From Planctomycetota bacterium (GTDB lineage: Bacteria > Planctomycetota > Planctomycetia > Pirellulales > Lacipirellulaceae): a stretch of 64,000 bases of DNA. The stretch is taken from positions 229,237-293,236 of the forward strand of contig JAJRSE010000002.1 in NCBI GenBank assembly GCA_024278955.1, given 5' to 3'. Made by a program: the position numbers and the translations under genes. This document shows, one piece after another, positions 1 through 8,596 of the stretch; position 1 is the first letter of the stretch, and the number at the start of each line of letters is the position of its first letter. Under the pieces are notes generated by a model. The model did no database searches. It saw only the letters and a list, made by a program, of their open reading frames with translations, and was not told the DNA's origin.

Positions 1-12
1 GAAGGCAAATCG

Positions 13-618
13 ATGAGCATAGTTTCTTTTGACGACTCGATTCTAGATCGGATGGTGCTTGCCGTGGAAAAAGTGCGCGATCGTCTTAGACGAACCACAA
101 AAACCCTAGATGCGGCAGGTATCCGTTACGCGGTTGTCGGTGGCAACGCCGTGGCTGCATGGGTTGCAAAAATTGATTCCGCAGCGGTACGAAATACCCA
201 AGATGTCGACATCTTGATCGACCGTGAAGATCTTGATGCGGCAAAAAAAGCACTCGGAGCCGCAGGCTTCATCTATCGTCACGTCAAGAGCATCGACATG
301 TTTCTTGATGGGCCAAAAGCCAAAGCACGCGATGCGGTGCATGTAATTTTTGCTAACGAAAAAGTTCGACCTGAGAGTCTTGCTCCTTCGCCGGGTATGT
401 CGGAAACCGAAAGTGTCAAAACGGAATCGACTGGAAGTTTTTCGGTCGTGTCGCTCGAAGCCTTGGTGCGAATGAAGCTCACAGCATTTCGACGTAAGGA
501 TCAAGTTCACCTGCTCGACATGATCGACGTTGGGCTTATTGACGAAAGTTGGCCTGTGAAATATGCCTCGGAGCTAGGGCAGCGGCTGCAACAATTGCTA
601 GACGATCCCGACGGGTAA
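13..618 (+). CDS. Nucleotidyltransferase-fold protein (AbiEii/MNT-like)
   Basis: A 201-residue protein with the start of a nucleotidyltransferase fold: VGGNAVAAW at residues 42-50, followed by NTQDVDILID at 61-70, which resembles the hG[GS]...DxD metal-binding core of polymerase-beta-like transferases. The ATG is preceded by GAAGG, a good ribosome binding site. Proteins of this size and shape are often annotated as nucleotidyl transferase AbiEii/AbiGii or as unknown. No partner toxin or antitoxin is visible, because the gene sits at the window edge and the next gene is on the opposite strand. The fold is well supported; substrate and role are unknown. Confidence 0.75.
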   Translation: MSIVSFDDSILDRMVLAVEKVRDRLRRTTKTLDAAGIRYAVVGGNAVAAWVAKIDSAAVRNTQDVDILIDREDLDAAKKALGAAGFIYRHVKSIDMFLDGPKAKARDAVHVIFANEKVRPESLAPSPGMSETESVKTESTGSFSVVSLEALVRMKLTAFRRKDQVHLLDMIDVGLIDESWPVKYASELGQRLQQLLDDPDG

Positions 619-646
619 GTCGCGCTCGCGGTGGTAACTGCCCGAA

Positions 647-1213
647 TTAGGCCCGCCTTGTGCGATGTTGCATGTAGGTCAAAGCAATGAAATCGTAGAA
701 TCCGTGGGCAACCATCGGCGCGATGAGGTCGCCATAGGCCATCGCAAGCCACCCAAAGTAGAGCCCCACCGCCGTCGCGCCGAGGAAATAGAGGAGCGAC
801 ATCGCGTGGACCAGGCCAAAGAGCAAGCTCACAACCCCGATCGCAATCAGCGGATGAAACCAAGAGGCGAGCAAGGGCTGTAATGCCCCTCGAAAGAGCA
901 ATTCTTCCCCTACCCCGGCCGCTAGCGAGATAAGTGCTAACTCGAGCCAGCTGCTTTTGGCGAAAAGCATTCGGACAATCGCCTCGGTTTGGTGCCTCAA
1001 GTCGACCAGGGGAGACCACCGGCTGAGCGTAAGCACCATAAGCATGGCCAGCAGCGGGAAAGTGGCGATCAAGCCCCGTTCGAGAGCAACGGGAGTCACC
1101 ACTAATAGCGAAGAAAGCGGGACCCCTCCCCCCCATGCGAGAAAGACCCCGAGAAAACCGAGTCCTGTTTCAAAGAGTATAGCCAGCCCAAAAGTACGTG
1201 CGCTAGATTCCAT
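647..1213 (-). CDS. CPBP family intramembrane metalloprotease
   Basis: A 188-residue hydrophobic protein with several predicted membrane segments. The CPBP (Abi/Rce1-like) signature is present: GEELLFRG around residues 102-109 supplies the glutamate pair and arginine, H136 lies in GLVHAM, and H170 in AHGFYDF. These are the positions expected for the four conserved motifs of this membrane protease family. Members process prenylated proteins in eukaryotes and act in bacteriocin immunity or unknown processes in bacteria. It is transcribed away from the ppdK gene. The family call is firm; the substrate is unknown. Confidence 0.85.
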   Translation of the reverse strand: MESSARTFGLAILFETGLGFLGVFLAWGGGVPLSSLLVVTPVALERGLIATFPLLAMLMVLTLSRWSPLVDLRHQTEAIVRMLFAKSSWLELALISLAAGVGEELLFRGALQPLLASWFHPLIAIGVVSLLFGLVHAMSLLYFLGATAVGLYFGWLAMAYGDLIAPMVAHGFYDFIALTYMQHRTRRA

Positions 1214-1552
1214 AAGAGGGCTTGTTTTTCACGAAATTCTAGGGTTTTAGCAAATCTTCGGGAGGACCATTCTCGGTCGCCACCTTGACGATAGCAAGAA
1301 CAGCAATTAGATTATCTGGCTTCGATTTAGCTCGCTAAGACTATACCCCGGCGTCGCGTTCGTTGGAACAACGTCGGGGCCCGTTGAACTAACTTCCGCG
1401 GGTTTCTCCCCCTCTGCTCACTTGCCTGTCCAGCGGTCAGGCCCGGAAAGCAGCTTCGGGGCGAATTTACGAAACACGTTGCCGTGTTTCGACGCCGGAC
1501 CGATATTCTCAACTCATAGCCGCAAATGTGTCGGCAGAAGGACTGATAAAGC
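1214..1552. other. Structured intergenic leader upstream of ppdK
   Basis: A 339-bp gap between divergent genes with several hairpins on the + strand. A 9-bp stem pairs 1346-1354 with 1371-1379. GCCTG at 1424-1428 pairs with CAGGC at 1438-1442. CCCGGA at 1442-1447 can pair with TTCGGG at 1455-1460. A perfect 9-bp stem with a TTGC loop spans 1470-1491. Positions 1435-1448 read GGTCAGGCCCGGAA, the same as the apical part of bacterial SRP RNA, but the 3' partner strand of that helix is missing. It may be a 5' UTR structure of ppdK or a small RNA; I cannot identify it. Confidence 0.35.
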
Positions 1553-4213
1553 ATGGCCAAAAAAGCCTCCCGCAAAACCAAGATGACCTACTACTTCGGC
1601 AAAACAAAAACCGAAGGCGACGGAAAAAAGAAACAGCTACTCGGCGGCAAAGGGGCAAATCTTGCCGAAATGACCAGCATCGGCCTGCCAGTCCCTCCCG
1701 GCTTCACCATCACGACCGAAGTTTGCGACCTCTACTACAAGAGCAAGAAGAAGCTGCCAAGCGGCTTAATGGAGGCAGTCAACAAAAATATCCGAATGCT
1801 CGAAAAGGAGCTGGGCAAAAAGTTTGGCGATATCAAATCGCCCCTGCTGCTCTCGGTTCGCTCCGGTGCAGCGGTTTCGATGCCCGGCATGATGAATACG
1901 ATTCTCAACTTGGGCCTCAACGACGAATCGGTGGTGGGCCTCGCGAACGAAACAGGCAACGACCGCTTTGCCTACGATGCGTATCGCCGGCTGATCAACA
2001 TGTACGGCGACGTCGTTTGCGAAGTCGACCATCATTTATTCGAGCAAGCTTTCGATAAAATCAAGAAAAAGTATCGTGCCGCTGAGGACAACGACGTGCC
2101 GGTAGAAGGCATGATTGAGCTTTGCGAAGCTTACAAGCGAGTCTTCCGTAAGCACTTCGGCAAGCCTTTCCCGCAAGACCCGCTCAAGCAGCTCGAAATG
2201 GCCGTCGAGGCCGTGTTCCGCAGCTGGATGCAATCGCGAGCGATTCGCTACCGCCAGGTAGAAAATATTACGGGTTTGTTGGGTACCGCGGTCAATGTCC
2301 AGTCGATGGTTTTTGGCAACATGGGCGACGATTCGGGAACCGGCGTAGCGTTCACTCGCGATCCTTCGACGGGCCAGAACAAGTTTTATGGCGAGTTTCT
2401 TATCAACGCCCAGGGCGAAGACGTCGTGGCCGGCATCCGTACGCCGCAGCCTGTCGAGAAGATGCCCAAGTGGAATAAGAAGATCTACCAGCAGCTTTTG
2501 AAGATCAAAGACAAGCTCGAAAAACATTATCGCGACGTCCAGGACATCGAGTTCACGATCGAACGCGGCAAACTCTACATGCTGCAAACACGCAACGGCA
2601 AGCGAACCGGTGCCGCCGCAGTGAAGATTGCTTGCGACATGGTCAAAGAAAAGCTGATCTCCGAAAAGCAGGCGATCTTGAGCATTCCTGCCGGCGACCT
2701 GACCCAGCTGCTGCTGCCTAGCTTTGCTCCATCCGCTAAAAAGTCGGCGACCGTGCTCACACGCGGCTTACCTGCTTCGCCAGGAGCTGCGTTCGGCAAG
2801 CCCGCTTTCACAGCAGCCGAAGCAGTCGAGCGTACGCTCGCGGGCGAGAAAGTATTGCTTGTTCGCAAAGAAACCAATCCTGAAGACATCGATGGAATGC
2901 ACTCGGCTGCTGGTATTCTGACCAGCACAGGCGGAATGACGAGCCATGCAGCGGTGGTTGCCCGGGGTTGGGGACGCTGTTGTGTTGCAGGTGCTGGCGA
3001 GATTCATATCGACGCAAAGGCGCGAAAGCTCAAAGTGGGAGGTAAGACTTACACCCACAAAGACGTGCTCTCGATCGATGGCTCAACCGGCGAGGTAATG
3101 CTCGGGGAGATTGCAACTCAATCGCCAAAACTTTCGAGCGATTTCAGTACGATCATGAAGCTCAGCGACAAGTTCCGAAAGATGCTTGTTCGCACCAATG
3201 CCGATACCCCCGAAGATGCCAAACGGGCCCGCGACTTTGGCGCCCAAGGCATCGGCCTTTGTCGTACCGAACACATGTTCTTCGAAGGCGATCGGATCAT
3301 GGCCATGCGAGAAATGATTTTGGCCGAAAATCTCGAAGATCGTAAAGAAGCTCTCACCAAGTTGCTGCCGACTCAGCGAAAAGATTTCATCGGCATCTTT
3401 ACCGCGATGAAAGGGTTGCCGGTAACGATTCGCCTGTTAGATCCGCCCCTGCACGAGTTCCTTCCGCATGACGACAAGAGCCAAGCCGAGATGGCAAGCC
3501 GGATGGGCGTCAAGCGTTCGGTGGTGAAAAACCGTGTGCAGTCGCTCCATGAAATGAACCCCATGCTCGGCCATCGGGGCTGCCGACTGGCGGTCACCTA
3601 TCCTGAGATTCTCGACATGCAGGTCACCGCGATTACCGAAGCGGTAATCGCCTGCAAGAAGAAAAAGGTCGACGCCCAAGCCGAAATTATGATCCCGTTG
3701 ATCGGCACGGCTTCAGAGCTTCGATTGCTTGGCGACCGGGTACGAAAAGTGATGGACGAAGTCAAAGTGGCCAAGAAATTCTCTGGCAAGCTCAACATCC
3801 TTGTCGGAACCATGATCGAGATTCCTCGCGCTGCTCTTACGGCCAACGAAATTGGCGAGCTGGCCGATTTCTTCAGCTTTGGCACCAACGACCTAACGCA
3901 AATGACGTTTGGCTACAGCCGCGACGATATCAACACCTTTTTGCCCGACTACTTGAACGAAGAAATCCTTCTTCGCGATCCCTTTGAATCACTCGACGTA
4001 TCAGGCGTAGGCCAGCTCGTCGAGATGGGCGTGAAGAAAGGCCGTTCGGTGAAGAGCAAGCTCAAGTGTGGCATCTGCGGCGAACATGGCGGCGATCCCG
4101 ATTCAATCGATTTCTGCCATCAAGTCGGACTCGACTACGTTTCGTGTAGCCCATTCCGAGTACCCATCGCTCGCCTCGCAGCAGCCCAGGCGGCTTTGAG
4201 AAACGGCAAGTAG
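1553..4213 (+). CDS. ppdK: Pyruvate, phosphate dikinase
   Basis: An 886-residue enzyme that interconverts pyruvate, ATP and phosphate with PEP, AMP and pyrophosphate. The N-terminal ATP-grasp domain contains LLGGKGANLAEM near residues 29-40. The central swivelling domain carries GGMTSHAAVVARGWG, with the phosphorylated histidine at about residue 465. The C-terminal PEP/pyruvate barrel ends with KCGICGEHGG and the conserved final cysteine region. Length is normal for the family (about 870-900). The Lys-rich first 25 residues are a short extension. The ATG is the natural start and is followed by continuous homology. A strong hairpin terminator lies just downstream. In planctomycetes PPDK probably supports glycolysis or gluconeogenesis. 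Confidence 0.97.
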   Translation: MAKKASRKTKMTYYFGKTKTEGDGKKKQLLGGKGANLAEMTSIGLPVPPGFTITTEVCDLYYKSKKKLPSGLMEAVNKNIRMLEKELGKKFGDIKSPLLLSVRSGAAVSMPGMMNTILNLGLNDESVVGLANETGNDRFAYDAYRRLINMYGDVVCEVDHHLFEQAFDKIKKKYRAAEDNDVPVEGMIELCEAYKRVFRKHFGKPFPQDPLKQLEMAVEAVFRSWMQSRAIRYRQVENITGLLGTAVNVQSMVFGNMGDDSGTGVAFTRDPSTGQNKFYGEFLINAQGEDVVAGIRTPQPVEKMPKWNKKIYQQLLKIKDKLEKHYRDVQDIEFTIERGKLYMLQTRNGKRTGAAAVKIACDMVKEKLISEKQAILSIPAGDLTQLLLPSFAPSAKKSATVLTRGLPASPGAAFGKPAFTAAEAVERTLAGEKVLLVRKETNPEDIDGMHSAAGILTSTGGMTSHAAVVARGWGRCCVAGAGEIHIDAKARKLKVGGKTYTHKDVLSIDGSTGEVMLGEIATQSPKLSSDFSTIMKLSDKFRKMLVRTNADTPEDAKRARDFGAQGIGLCRTEHMFFEGDRIMAMREMILAENLEDRKEALTKLLPTQRKDFIGIFTAMKGLPVTIRLLDPPLHEFLPHDDKSQAEMASRMGVKRSVVKNRVQSLHEMNPMLGHRGCRLAVTYPEILDMQVTAITEAVIACKKKKVDAQAEIMIPLIGTASELRLLGDRVRKVMDEVKVAKKFSGKLNILVGTMIEIPRAALTANEIGELADFFSFGTNDLTQMTFGYSRDDINTFLPDYLNEEILLRDPFESLDVSGVGQLVEMGVKKGRSVKSKLKCGICGEHGGDPDSIDFCHQVGLDYVSCSPFRVPIARLAAAQAALRNGK

Positions 4214-4249
4214 TTTTTTGCCGACGCTCGAAAATTGCAATGACAACAA

Positions 4250-4280
4250 AGCCCGGGGATTGCATCCCCGGGCTTTTTTT
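4250..4280 (+). terminator. Rho-independent terminator after ppdK
   Basis: A perfect 10-bp GC-rich stem (AGCCCGGGGA at 4250-4259 and TCCCCGGGCT at 4265-4274) with a 5-nt loop is followed by a T run to 4280. It lies 37 bp after the ppdK stop codon. The core resembles two other palindromes in the window, near 5845 and 7139. Confidence 0.85.
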
Positions 4281-4317
4281 GGGGAAGCGAGAGCAGCACC
4301 TGGCAACGGCTCTGAGT

Positions 4318-5184
4318 TTAACCGGCCATACGGCGGGTTTCTGTTTCGGAAGAAACTTTGTCTAGCTCGTCGACTGCCGGGTGCAGGCGTAGCTCGACAC
4401 GTGGCGGGCTGCGGCGTTCCTGCACAAAGCCCCGTTGTCCGCCTTGGAAAAATTCGGCAAACTCAGTCGCGACGCCTTGGGTAAACTGCTCTTTCAGTGC
4501 AGCGATCGTTTCGCGAAACGTCGTTCCTTGGCGGTAGATTACCCGGTAGGCAGCTTTCAGGTCGAGAACTTCTTGTCGATCGAATCCGGCCCGGCGCAAG
4601 CCGACGCTGTTAAGCCCAACGATTAGTGCGGTAGCGCCATCGGTCAGCACGAAGGGCGGAATGTCTTGGACGACTTTCGTGCAGCCACCGACCATCGAAA
4701 GCCGCCCAATTCGGCAGAACTGATGCACAGCCGCGTTGCCACCCAAGCAAGCCCGGTCGCCCACTTCCACATGCCCACCTAGCATGACGCCATTGGTGAG
4801 AACCACCCGATTGCCCACTCGGCAATCGTGAGCCACATGGGCACCGACCATCAAGAAGCAATCGTCGCCGATCGAGGTAATGGCATCCTGGTGCATGGCC
4901 CGGTGTACGGTCGTATGCTCGCGAAAAACGTTTCGCTCGCCAATCACGACCGTTCCCAACTCAGACTGAGGGTTTGCGTGTTGCGGCAAGCCACCCAGCA
5001 CAGCTCCCTCATACACAGTCGAGTCACATCCCAATGAGGTTCCCGAGCGGATGGTCACATGAGCCATCAAACGGCATCGGTCGGCGATTTGGGTATCTTC
5101 CTCAATAATTGCGTAGGGGCCGATTTCGACATCAGCACCAAGTTCTGCTTTTGAACTAACAATCGCTGTTGGGTGGATCTTCAC
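4318..5184 (-). CDS. lpxA: Acyl-ACP--UDP-N-acetylglucosamine O-acyltransferase
   Basis: A 288-residue left-handed beta-helix acyltransferase that starts lipid A synthesis by transferring a hydroxyacyl chain from ACP to UDP-GlcNAc. Hexapeptide repeats run from the N terminus (IHPTAIVSSKAELGADVEIG) through about residue 190. The catalytic region reads GAHVAHDCRVGN, with H119-D120 matching E. coli His125-Asp126. The C-terminal helical part is slightly longer than the 262-residue E. coli protein. The gene stands alone here, without lpxC or fabZ, as can happen in planctomycetes. It implies capacity for lipid A and a Gram-negative type envelope. Confidence 0.93.
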   Translation of the reverse strand: MKIHPTAIVSSKAELGADVEIGPYAIIEEDTQIADRCRLMAHVTIRSGTSLGCDSTVYEGAVLGGLPQHANPQSELGTVVIGERNVFREHTTVHRAMHQDAITSIGDDCFLMVGAHVAHDCRVGNRVVLTNGVMLGGHVEVGDRACLGGNAAVHQFCRIGRLSMVGGCTKVVQDIPPFVLTDGATALIVGLNSVGLRRAGFDRQEVLDLKAAYRVIYRQGTTFRETIAALKEQFTQGVATEFAEFFQGGQRGFVQERRSPPRVELRLHPAVDELDKVSSETETRRMAG

Positions 5185-5471
5185 AGTGAGTCCTCAGTTA
5201 TCGGCGGGGTCGCGTCGGCAGCATCAACAGCCGTCCACGCGGTGTGGGCCCAAGATACAAGATAGGGTCTCCCGTGGGCCGCTAGCGATGTTATCGGATA
5301 AACCTTTTGTGACGGCTTAGAGTTAGCTTGCGAGTCGCTCGATTTACCCGAGCTTGCCTAAACTTACATCGGATGCAATAGTGCTAGCACGGACGGTGCG
5401 GGTGGCTCTCGTATGCAGTAAAATCACAGGAATACCAAAGACAAATAGAAACCAAAAAGGAAATTTCCGAG

Positions 5472-5810
5472 ATGTCTGACGTAGTAAAATTGTACGACGA
5501 AGCTGACAAATTGAAGGACGAGGGCAAGCTCGACGAAGCGGTTGCCAAGCTGGAAGAAGCACTCGAAGCCGATGCGAGTTACGCATTGGCTCATTCTGCA
5601 CTGGCAGTCGTCCAACAACGACTTGGCAAGCACGAAGAAGCAGTCGCCCACGCACAGAAGGCGGCAGAGCTTGAGCCTAGCGATCCGTTTAGCTTTACCG
5701 CGCTGAGCGTCACCTTCCAGCGAGCTTACGCTGGAACCAACAACCAAGACTACATCCGACTAGCAGAAGATGCGATGGAACGTAGCCGCCAGCTAAGCCA
5801 GGGATTGTAG
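5472..5810 (+). CDS. Small TPR protein
   Basis: A 112-residue protein built of about three tetratricopeptide helices-turn-helices. One unit (YDEADKLKDEGKLDEAVAKL, near residues 7-26) and a second (AHSALAVVQQRLGKHEEAVA, about 42-61) fit the W-L-G-Y-A-F-A-P TPR pattern. There is no signal peptide. The ATG at 5472 is preceded by AAAGGAAA. It is probably a protein-protein interaction module with unknown partner, closed by the palindrome at 5845-5876. Confidence 0.85.
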   Translation: MSDVVKLYDEADKLKDEGKLDEAVAKLEEALEADASYALAHSALAVVQQRLGKHEEAVAHAQKAAELEPSDPFSFTALSVTFQRAYAGTNNQDYIRLAEDAMERSRQLSQGL

Positions 5811-5844
5811 CAACGCAAATCGGCGAATCGCCATTGGAAACGAA

Positions 5845-5876
5845 AAAAGCCCTGGGATCGCAATCCCAGGGCTTTT
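5845..5876. terminator. Bidirectional terminator between convergent genes
   Basis: A perfect 14-bp inverted repeat (5845-5858 and 5863-5876) with a 4-nt loop, flanked by A and T runs on either side. It sits between the 3' ends of the TPR gene (+) and the DUF3467 gene (-), so it can stop transcription from both. It belongs to the same TTGCA-centred palindrome family as those at 4250 and 7139. Confidence 0.75.
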
Positions 5877-5912
5877 GCAGTATTCAGAGTACGCGTCGTT
5901 TCACAGCAAACA

Positions 5913-6278
5913 CTACGCTTGTGGTTTCGCAATAACTCGCTTTTGTACGTCGGTTTCCAGCGGGCCAAAAGCTTGCTCGTGGCGCTGAACCGAAAGGTGC
6001 AATGCGTGCAACATGCGTTTGGCCGTGTAGTAATTGGTGACGATTCGCTGAGAAACTTTCACAGGCTCGGTCGGGACGCCAAAGGGCTGGGAGTTGAGCC
6101 CGAAGTCGATGATCAACTCTTCCGGCGTGCCAGTAACCCGGCAAAAGTTCGCGTACGAGCAAATTGCGTTGGAGTCGTCCACTTGCACGCGGTTCGCTTG
6201 CTGTTGGGCCGCATCACCACTTGCAGCTGCGCCTTCTTTTTTTGGTTGCTTAGGAGCTTCGGTCTTTTCGTCAGCCAT
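5913..6278 (-). CDS. DUF3467 domain protein
   Basis: A 121-residue soluble protein. Residues about 33-110 match the DUF3467 pattern: SYANFCRVTGTPEELIIDFG, then a PV.V..RIVTNYYTAKRML stretch. The first 30 residues are a low-complexity Lys/Ala/Gln tail. The domain is widespread in bacteria and archaea with no assigned function. Convergent with the TPR gene across a bidirectional terminator. Confidence 0.85.
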   Translation of the reverse strand: MADEKTEAPKQPKKEGAAASGDAAQQQANRVQVDDSNAICSYANFCRVTGTPEELIIDFGLNSQPFGVPTEPVKVSQRIVTNYYTAKRMLHALHLSVQRHEQAFGPLETDVQKRVIAKPQA

Positions 6279-6421
6279 GGGGAATTCTCCGCTAGGATTG
6301 AATTTTCGTGAAAAAATAAGACCCCGACGGCGTCGGGAGTGAATCGTTTTTTTCCTGCGTTCCGAGCACTTAGCTTAGGCGAGAACCAGCTAGCACGCCA
6401 CACTAACGCTAAATTCCTACG

Positions 6422-7090
6422 CTAAGTTCCTAAGTCGGAATCGGCAGGAACCACACTGAGAATGACACTTTCTGCCTCGGTTCCGGGCGTGAGATAAGTG
6501 GCGGCCTTGCGCAATTGGCGGCCTTTGAGCAATCCACGGTGCCGGGCTTCGCCACGTTCCTCGGGCCAGCGTTGACCCTTAATCAGTAAGAGTCGGTCGA
6601 AGGCCGTCCAATGGGGTTCGACCCAAACTAAAATTTTTGACAACGAAGCCACTGCCCTGGCGACCAAGGTGTCGAACGTCCGCAGCTCCAAGACTTCTTC
6701 TGATCGGCAGGCAAAGACTTCGACCGGCAGCTGCAACTCTTCGACAATCGCCTGGACCACCCGAGCCTTTTTCTGTGTCGATTCGCAAACCTTCACTTTA
6801 AGGTCGGGTCGGCAGATCGCCAGAATAAGCCCCGGCACTCCGCCCCCGGTGCCGATGTCGAGCACCCGCTCGCCCTGTTCGAGTAGTTTGCCCAGTTCGA
6901 GGCTATCGACCACATCGCGGGCAACGAACTTCTCAAACGTCGTGTGCCGGGTGAGATTCAATTGCTCGTTCCAGCGCCAAAGCGCCGCTCGATAGCGGTC
7001 GAGCAATTCGAGACGCTCGGGTTCAAGCTCAATACCTGCTTGGAGTATTGCCTGCGACAAATTTTCGGGGGGTTGCGGATCGTGGTTCAA
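6422..7090 (-). CDS. rsmG: 16S rRNA (guanine527-N7)-methyltransferase RsmG
   Basis: A Rossmann-fold SAM methyltransferase (GidB) that methylates G527 of 16S rRNA. The SAM-binding motif VLDIGTGGGVPG is at residues 76-87 from the chosen start, followed by CRPDLKVKVCEST and the later AVASLSKILVWVEP segment. I chose the TTG at 7090 (222 residues, near the family norm of about 210-240). The only upstream ATG (7186) would draw its first residues from the palindrome at 7139-7174 and come within 12 bp of the divergent truB start. The start choice is tentative; identity is secure. Confidence 0.9.
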   Translation of the reverse strand: MNHDPQPPENLSQAILQAGIELEPERLELLDRYRAALWRWNEQLNLTRHTTFEKFVARDVVDSLELGKLLEQGERVLDIGTGGGVPGLILAICRPDLKVKVCESTQKKARVVQAIVEELQLPVEVFACRSEEVLELRTFDTLVARAVASLSKILVWVEPHWTAFDRLLLIKGQRWPEERGEARHRGLLKGRQLRKAATYLTPGTEAESVILSVVPADSDLGT

Positions 7091-7138
7091 AGTCGGTTGC
7101 TCAAGTGGGAAAGAGAAGGGAGAATCAGATATAAGACC

Positions 7139-7174
7139 GCCGAAGCCCGGGGGTTGCAACCCCGGGCCTTCGGC
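7139..7174. repeat. Palindromic REP-like element between rsmG and truB
   Basis: A 36-bp near-perfect palindrome centred on GGTTGCAACC. It resembles the terminators at 4250 and 5845 but lies between the 5' ends of two divergent genes, 23 bp before truB. Here it cannot serve as an ordinary terminator, which suggests the family is a dispersed palindrome sometimes co-opted as a terminator. Confidence 0.7.
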
Positions 7175-7197
7175 AAAAAAACACAACAGGACGATTC

Positions 7198-8073
7198 ATG
7201 TTTGGCATCCTCAACATAAATAAACCACCAGGCTGGACTTCTCGCGATGCGGTTAATCGCGTCCAGCGGCTCGTTCGCCCCGCCAAGGCGGGCCACGCAG
7301 GCACTCTCGACCCTTTAGCCACCGGCGTGCTCGTGGTGTGCCTCGGTCCCGCGACGCGCCTCATTTCGTATGTTCAACAGATGCCGAAGTCGTACCAAGC
7401 AACTTTTTTGCTTGGTCGTAGTAGCGATAGCGAAGATACCGAAACCGAGGTGCGGGCACTCGCCTCGCCGCCCATTCCCTCGCTCGCAGAAATCGAATTG
7501 AAGCTCCCCGATTTTCTGGGGAAAATACAGCAGCGTCCGCCGGCCTACTCCGCCCTCAAAGTCGACGGCAAACGGGCCTATCAGCTCGCCCGTGAAGGCC
7601 AAGACGTGCAGCTCACGCCGCGTCCCGTAGAAATCTACGAACTCGACGTCCTCGACTACAACTATCCTGAACTCCAAATAAATATTCGGTGCGGCAGCGG
7701 AACCTATGTGCGGAGCTTGGGCCGAGACCTTGCCGACTCGCTCGGCACCGCGGCAGTAATGTCAGCCCTTGTCCGCACAGCAATCGGCGATTTCTCCTGC
7801 GACCATGCCCTCGATGCCGACGGTTTGACCTTGGAGAAAATCACACTCCGCCTGCAACCGGCAAGCTCCGCTGTGGTGCATCTGTCGCAAATCACGCTTG
7901 CATCAAAACAGATAGAAGAAATACGCCATGGCCGGCGCATCGCTGCGCCTGAGGAAATTGACACCGATGCCGAAATCGCAGCATTCGACCATCAAGGAAA
8001 CCTCGTGGCATTGCTCATAGAAAAAGAACCCGGTGTGCTAGGGCCATTTCGCAATTTCCCCTCGCCAGCATAA
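7198..8073 (+). CDS. truB: tRNA pseudouridine(55) synthase TruB
   Basis: A 291-residue synthase that isomerises U55 to pseudouridine in the T-loop of tRNAs. The catalytic aspartate is D38 in AGHAGTLDPLATG (residues 31-43). The N-terminal ILNINKPPGWTSRD, KRAYQLAREG and SGTYVRSLGRDLAD motifs are all present. A C-terminal extension, possibly PUA-like, follows about residue 220. Not linked here to rbfA or rpsO as in many bacteria. An ATG at 7198 with GGACGATTC upstream is the start. Confidence 0.96.
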   Translation: MFGILNINKPPGWTSRDAVNRVQRLVRPAKAGHAGTLDPLATGVLVVCLGPATRLISYVQQMPKSYQATFLLGRSSDSEDTETEVRALASPPIPSLAEIELKLPDFLGKIQQRPPAYSALKVDGKRAYQLAREGQDVQLTPRPVEIYELDVLDYNYPELQINIRCGSGTYVRSLGRDLADSLGTAAVMSALVRTAIGDFSCDHALDADGLTLEKITLRLQPASSAVVHLSQITLASKQIEEIRHGRRIAAPEEIDTDAEIAAFDHQGNLVALLIEKEPGVLGPFRNFPSPA

Positions 8074-8596
8074 ACGTAGTTGCTTGGTTGCATTGGCTTT
8101 ATAGCCGGACCGCTACGTGGTCCGAAAAAACTCGGAGGCAAGTGCACCACCGACTAATCTGGGATGAACCAATGGGGCCTCTGCTACGTTGATAGAACTG
8201 TGTTGACAAAGCACTAGTATTCCATCGTGGCTTGGTTTTCGGGTGCCACTGCTGGGCAAGCCAGCAGTGGCACCCAACTCGAAATTTGAGCTGCGGTAGA
8301 CTACTAGAGCCTAGCCAAAGTGGCATCCTGCGGATTGTGCTTACGCGCTAGGTCGTGCGAGTCGTCCGTTCCAGGTAAGGCTTTGCGCGAGTTGTCGGCA
8401 AGTTGAACTCACGGTAGGCATCGGGTCGATAACTGAGTCGGTGTCTCGACGTGCGCATCTTTTGCGCGATTTGACAGGCACTTGCCCGAGGACGGGCACC
8501 AACGGATAAACTTTGGGCACGGATGAGCCCCACGATCGGTCTGACGCATGCCATGAGGGCAAGCCCAGGCACACAACCGAGATCGTAACGGCCTCC
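8074..8596. other. Intergenic region between truB and ftsK
   Basis: A 523-bp stretch with no credible gene. It contains one copy of the CTAG-ended MITE-like repeat (8203-8307). The rest, 8310-8590, holds only short ORFs and small hairpins such as GCCCG/CGGGC near 8484-8497. The ftsK promoter is presumably here, but I see no convincing consensus. Confidence 0.6.
8203..8307. repeat. MITE-like CTAG-ended repeat, copy 1
   Basis: The core spans 8214-8307 with CTAG at both ends (8214-8217 and 8304-8307). The centre is a perfect 15-bp hairpin (8241-8255 with 8261-8275, loop GCAAG). Outside the left CTAG is the sequence TTGACAAAGCA, which recurs beside other copies. Related copies are at 49681, 51153 and 60159. 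Confidence 0.75.

Noticed and set aside
1420..1470. SRP (4.5S) RNA gene, from GGTCAGGCCCGGAA followed by AGCAGC
   Set aside because: The short helix that should close the GGAA tetraloop lacks its 3' strand, and no long closing stem of a small SRP RNA could be drawn. Kept only as a structured leader.
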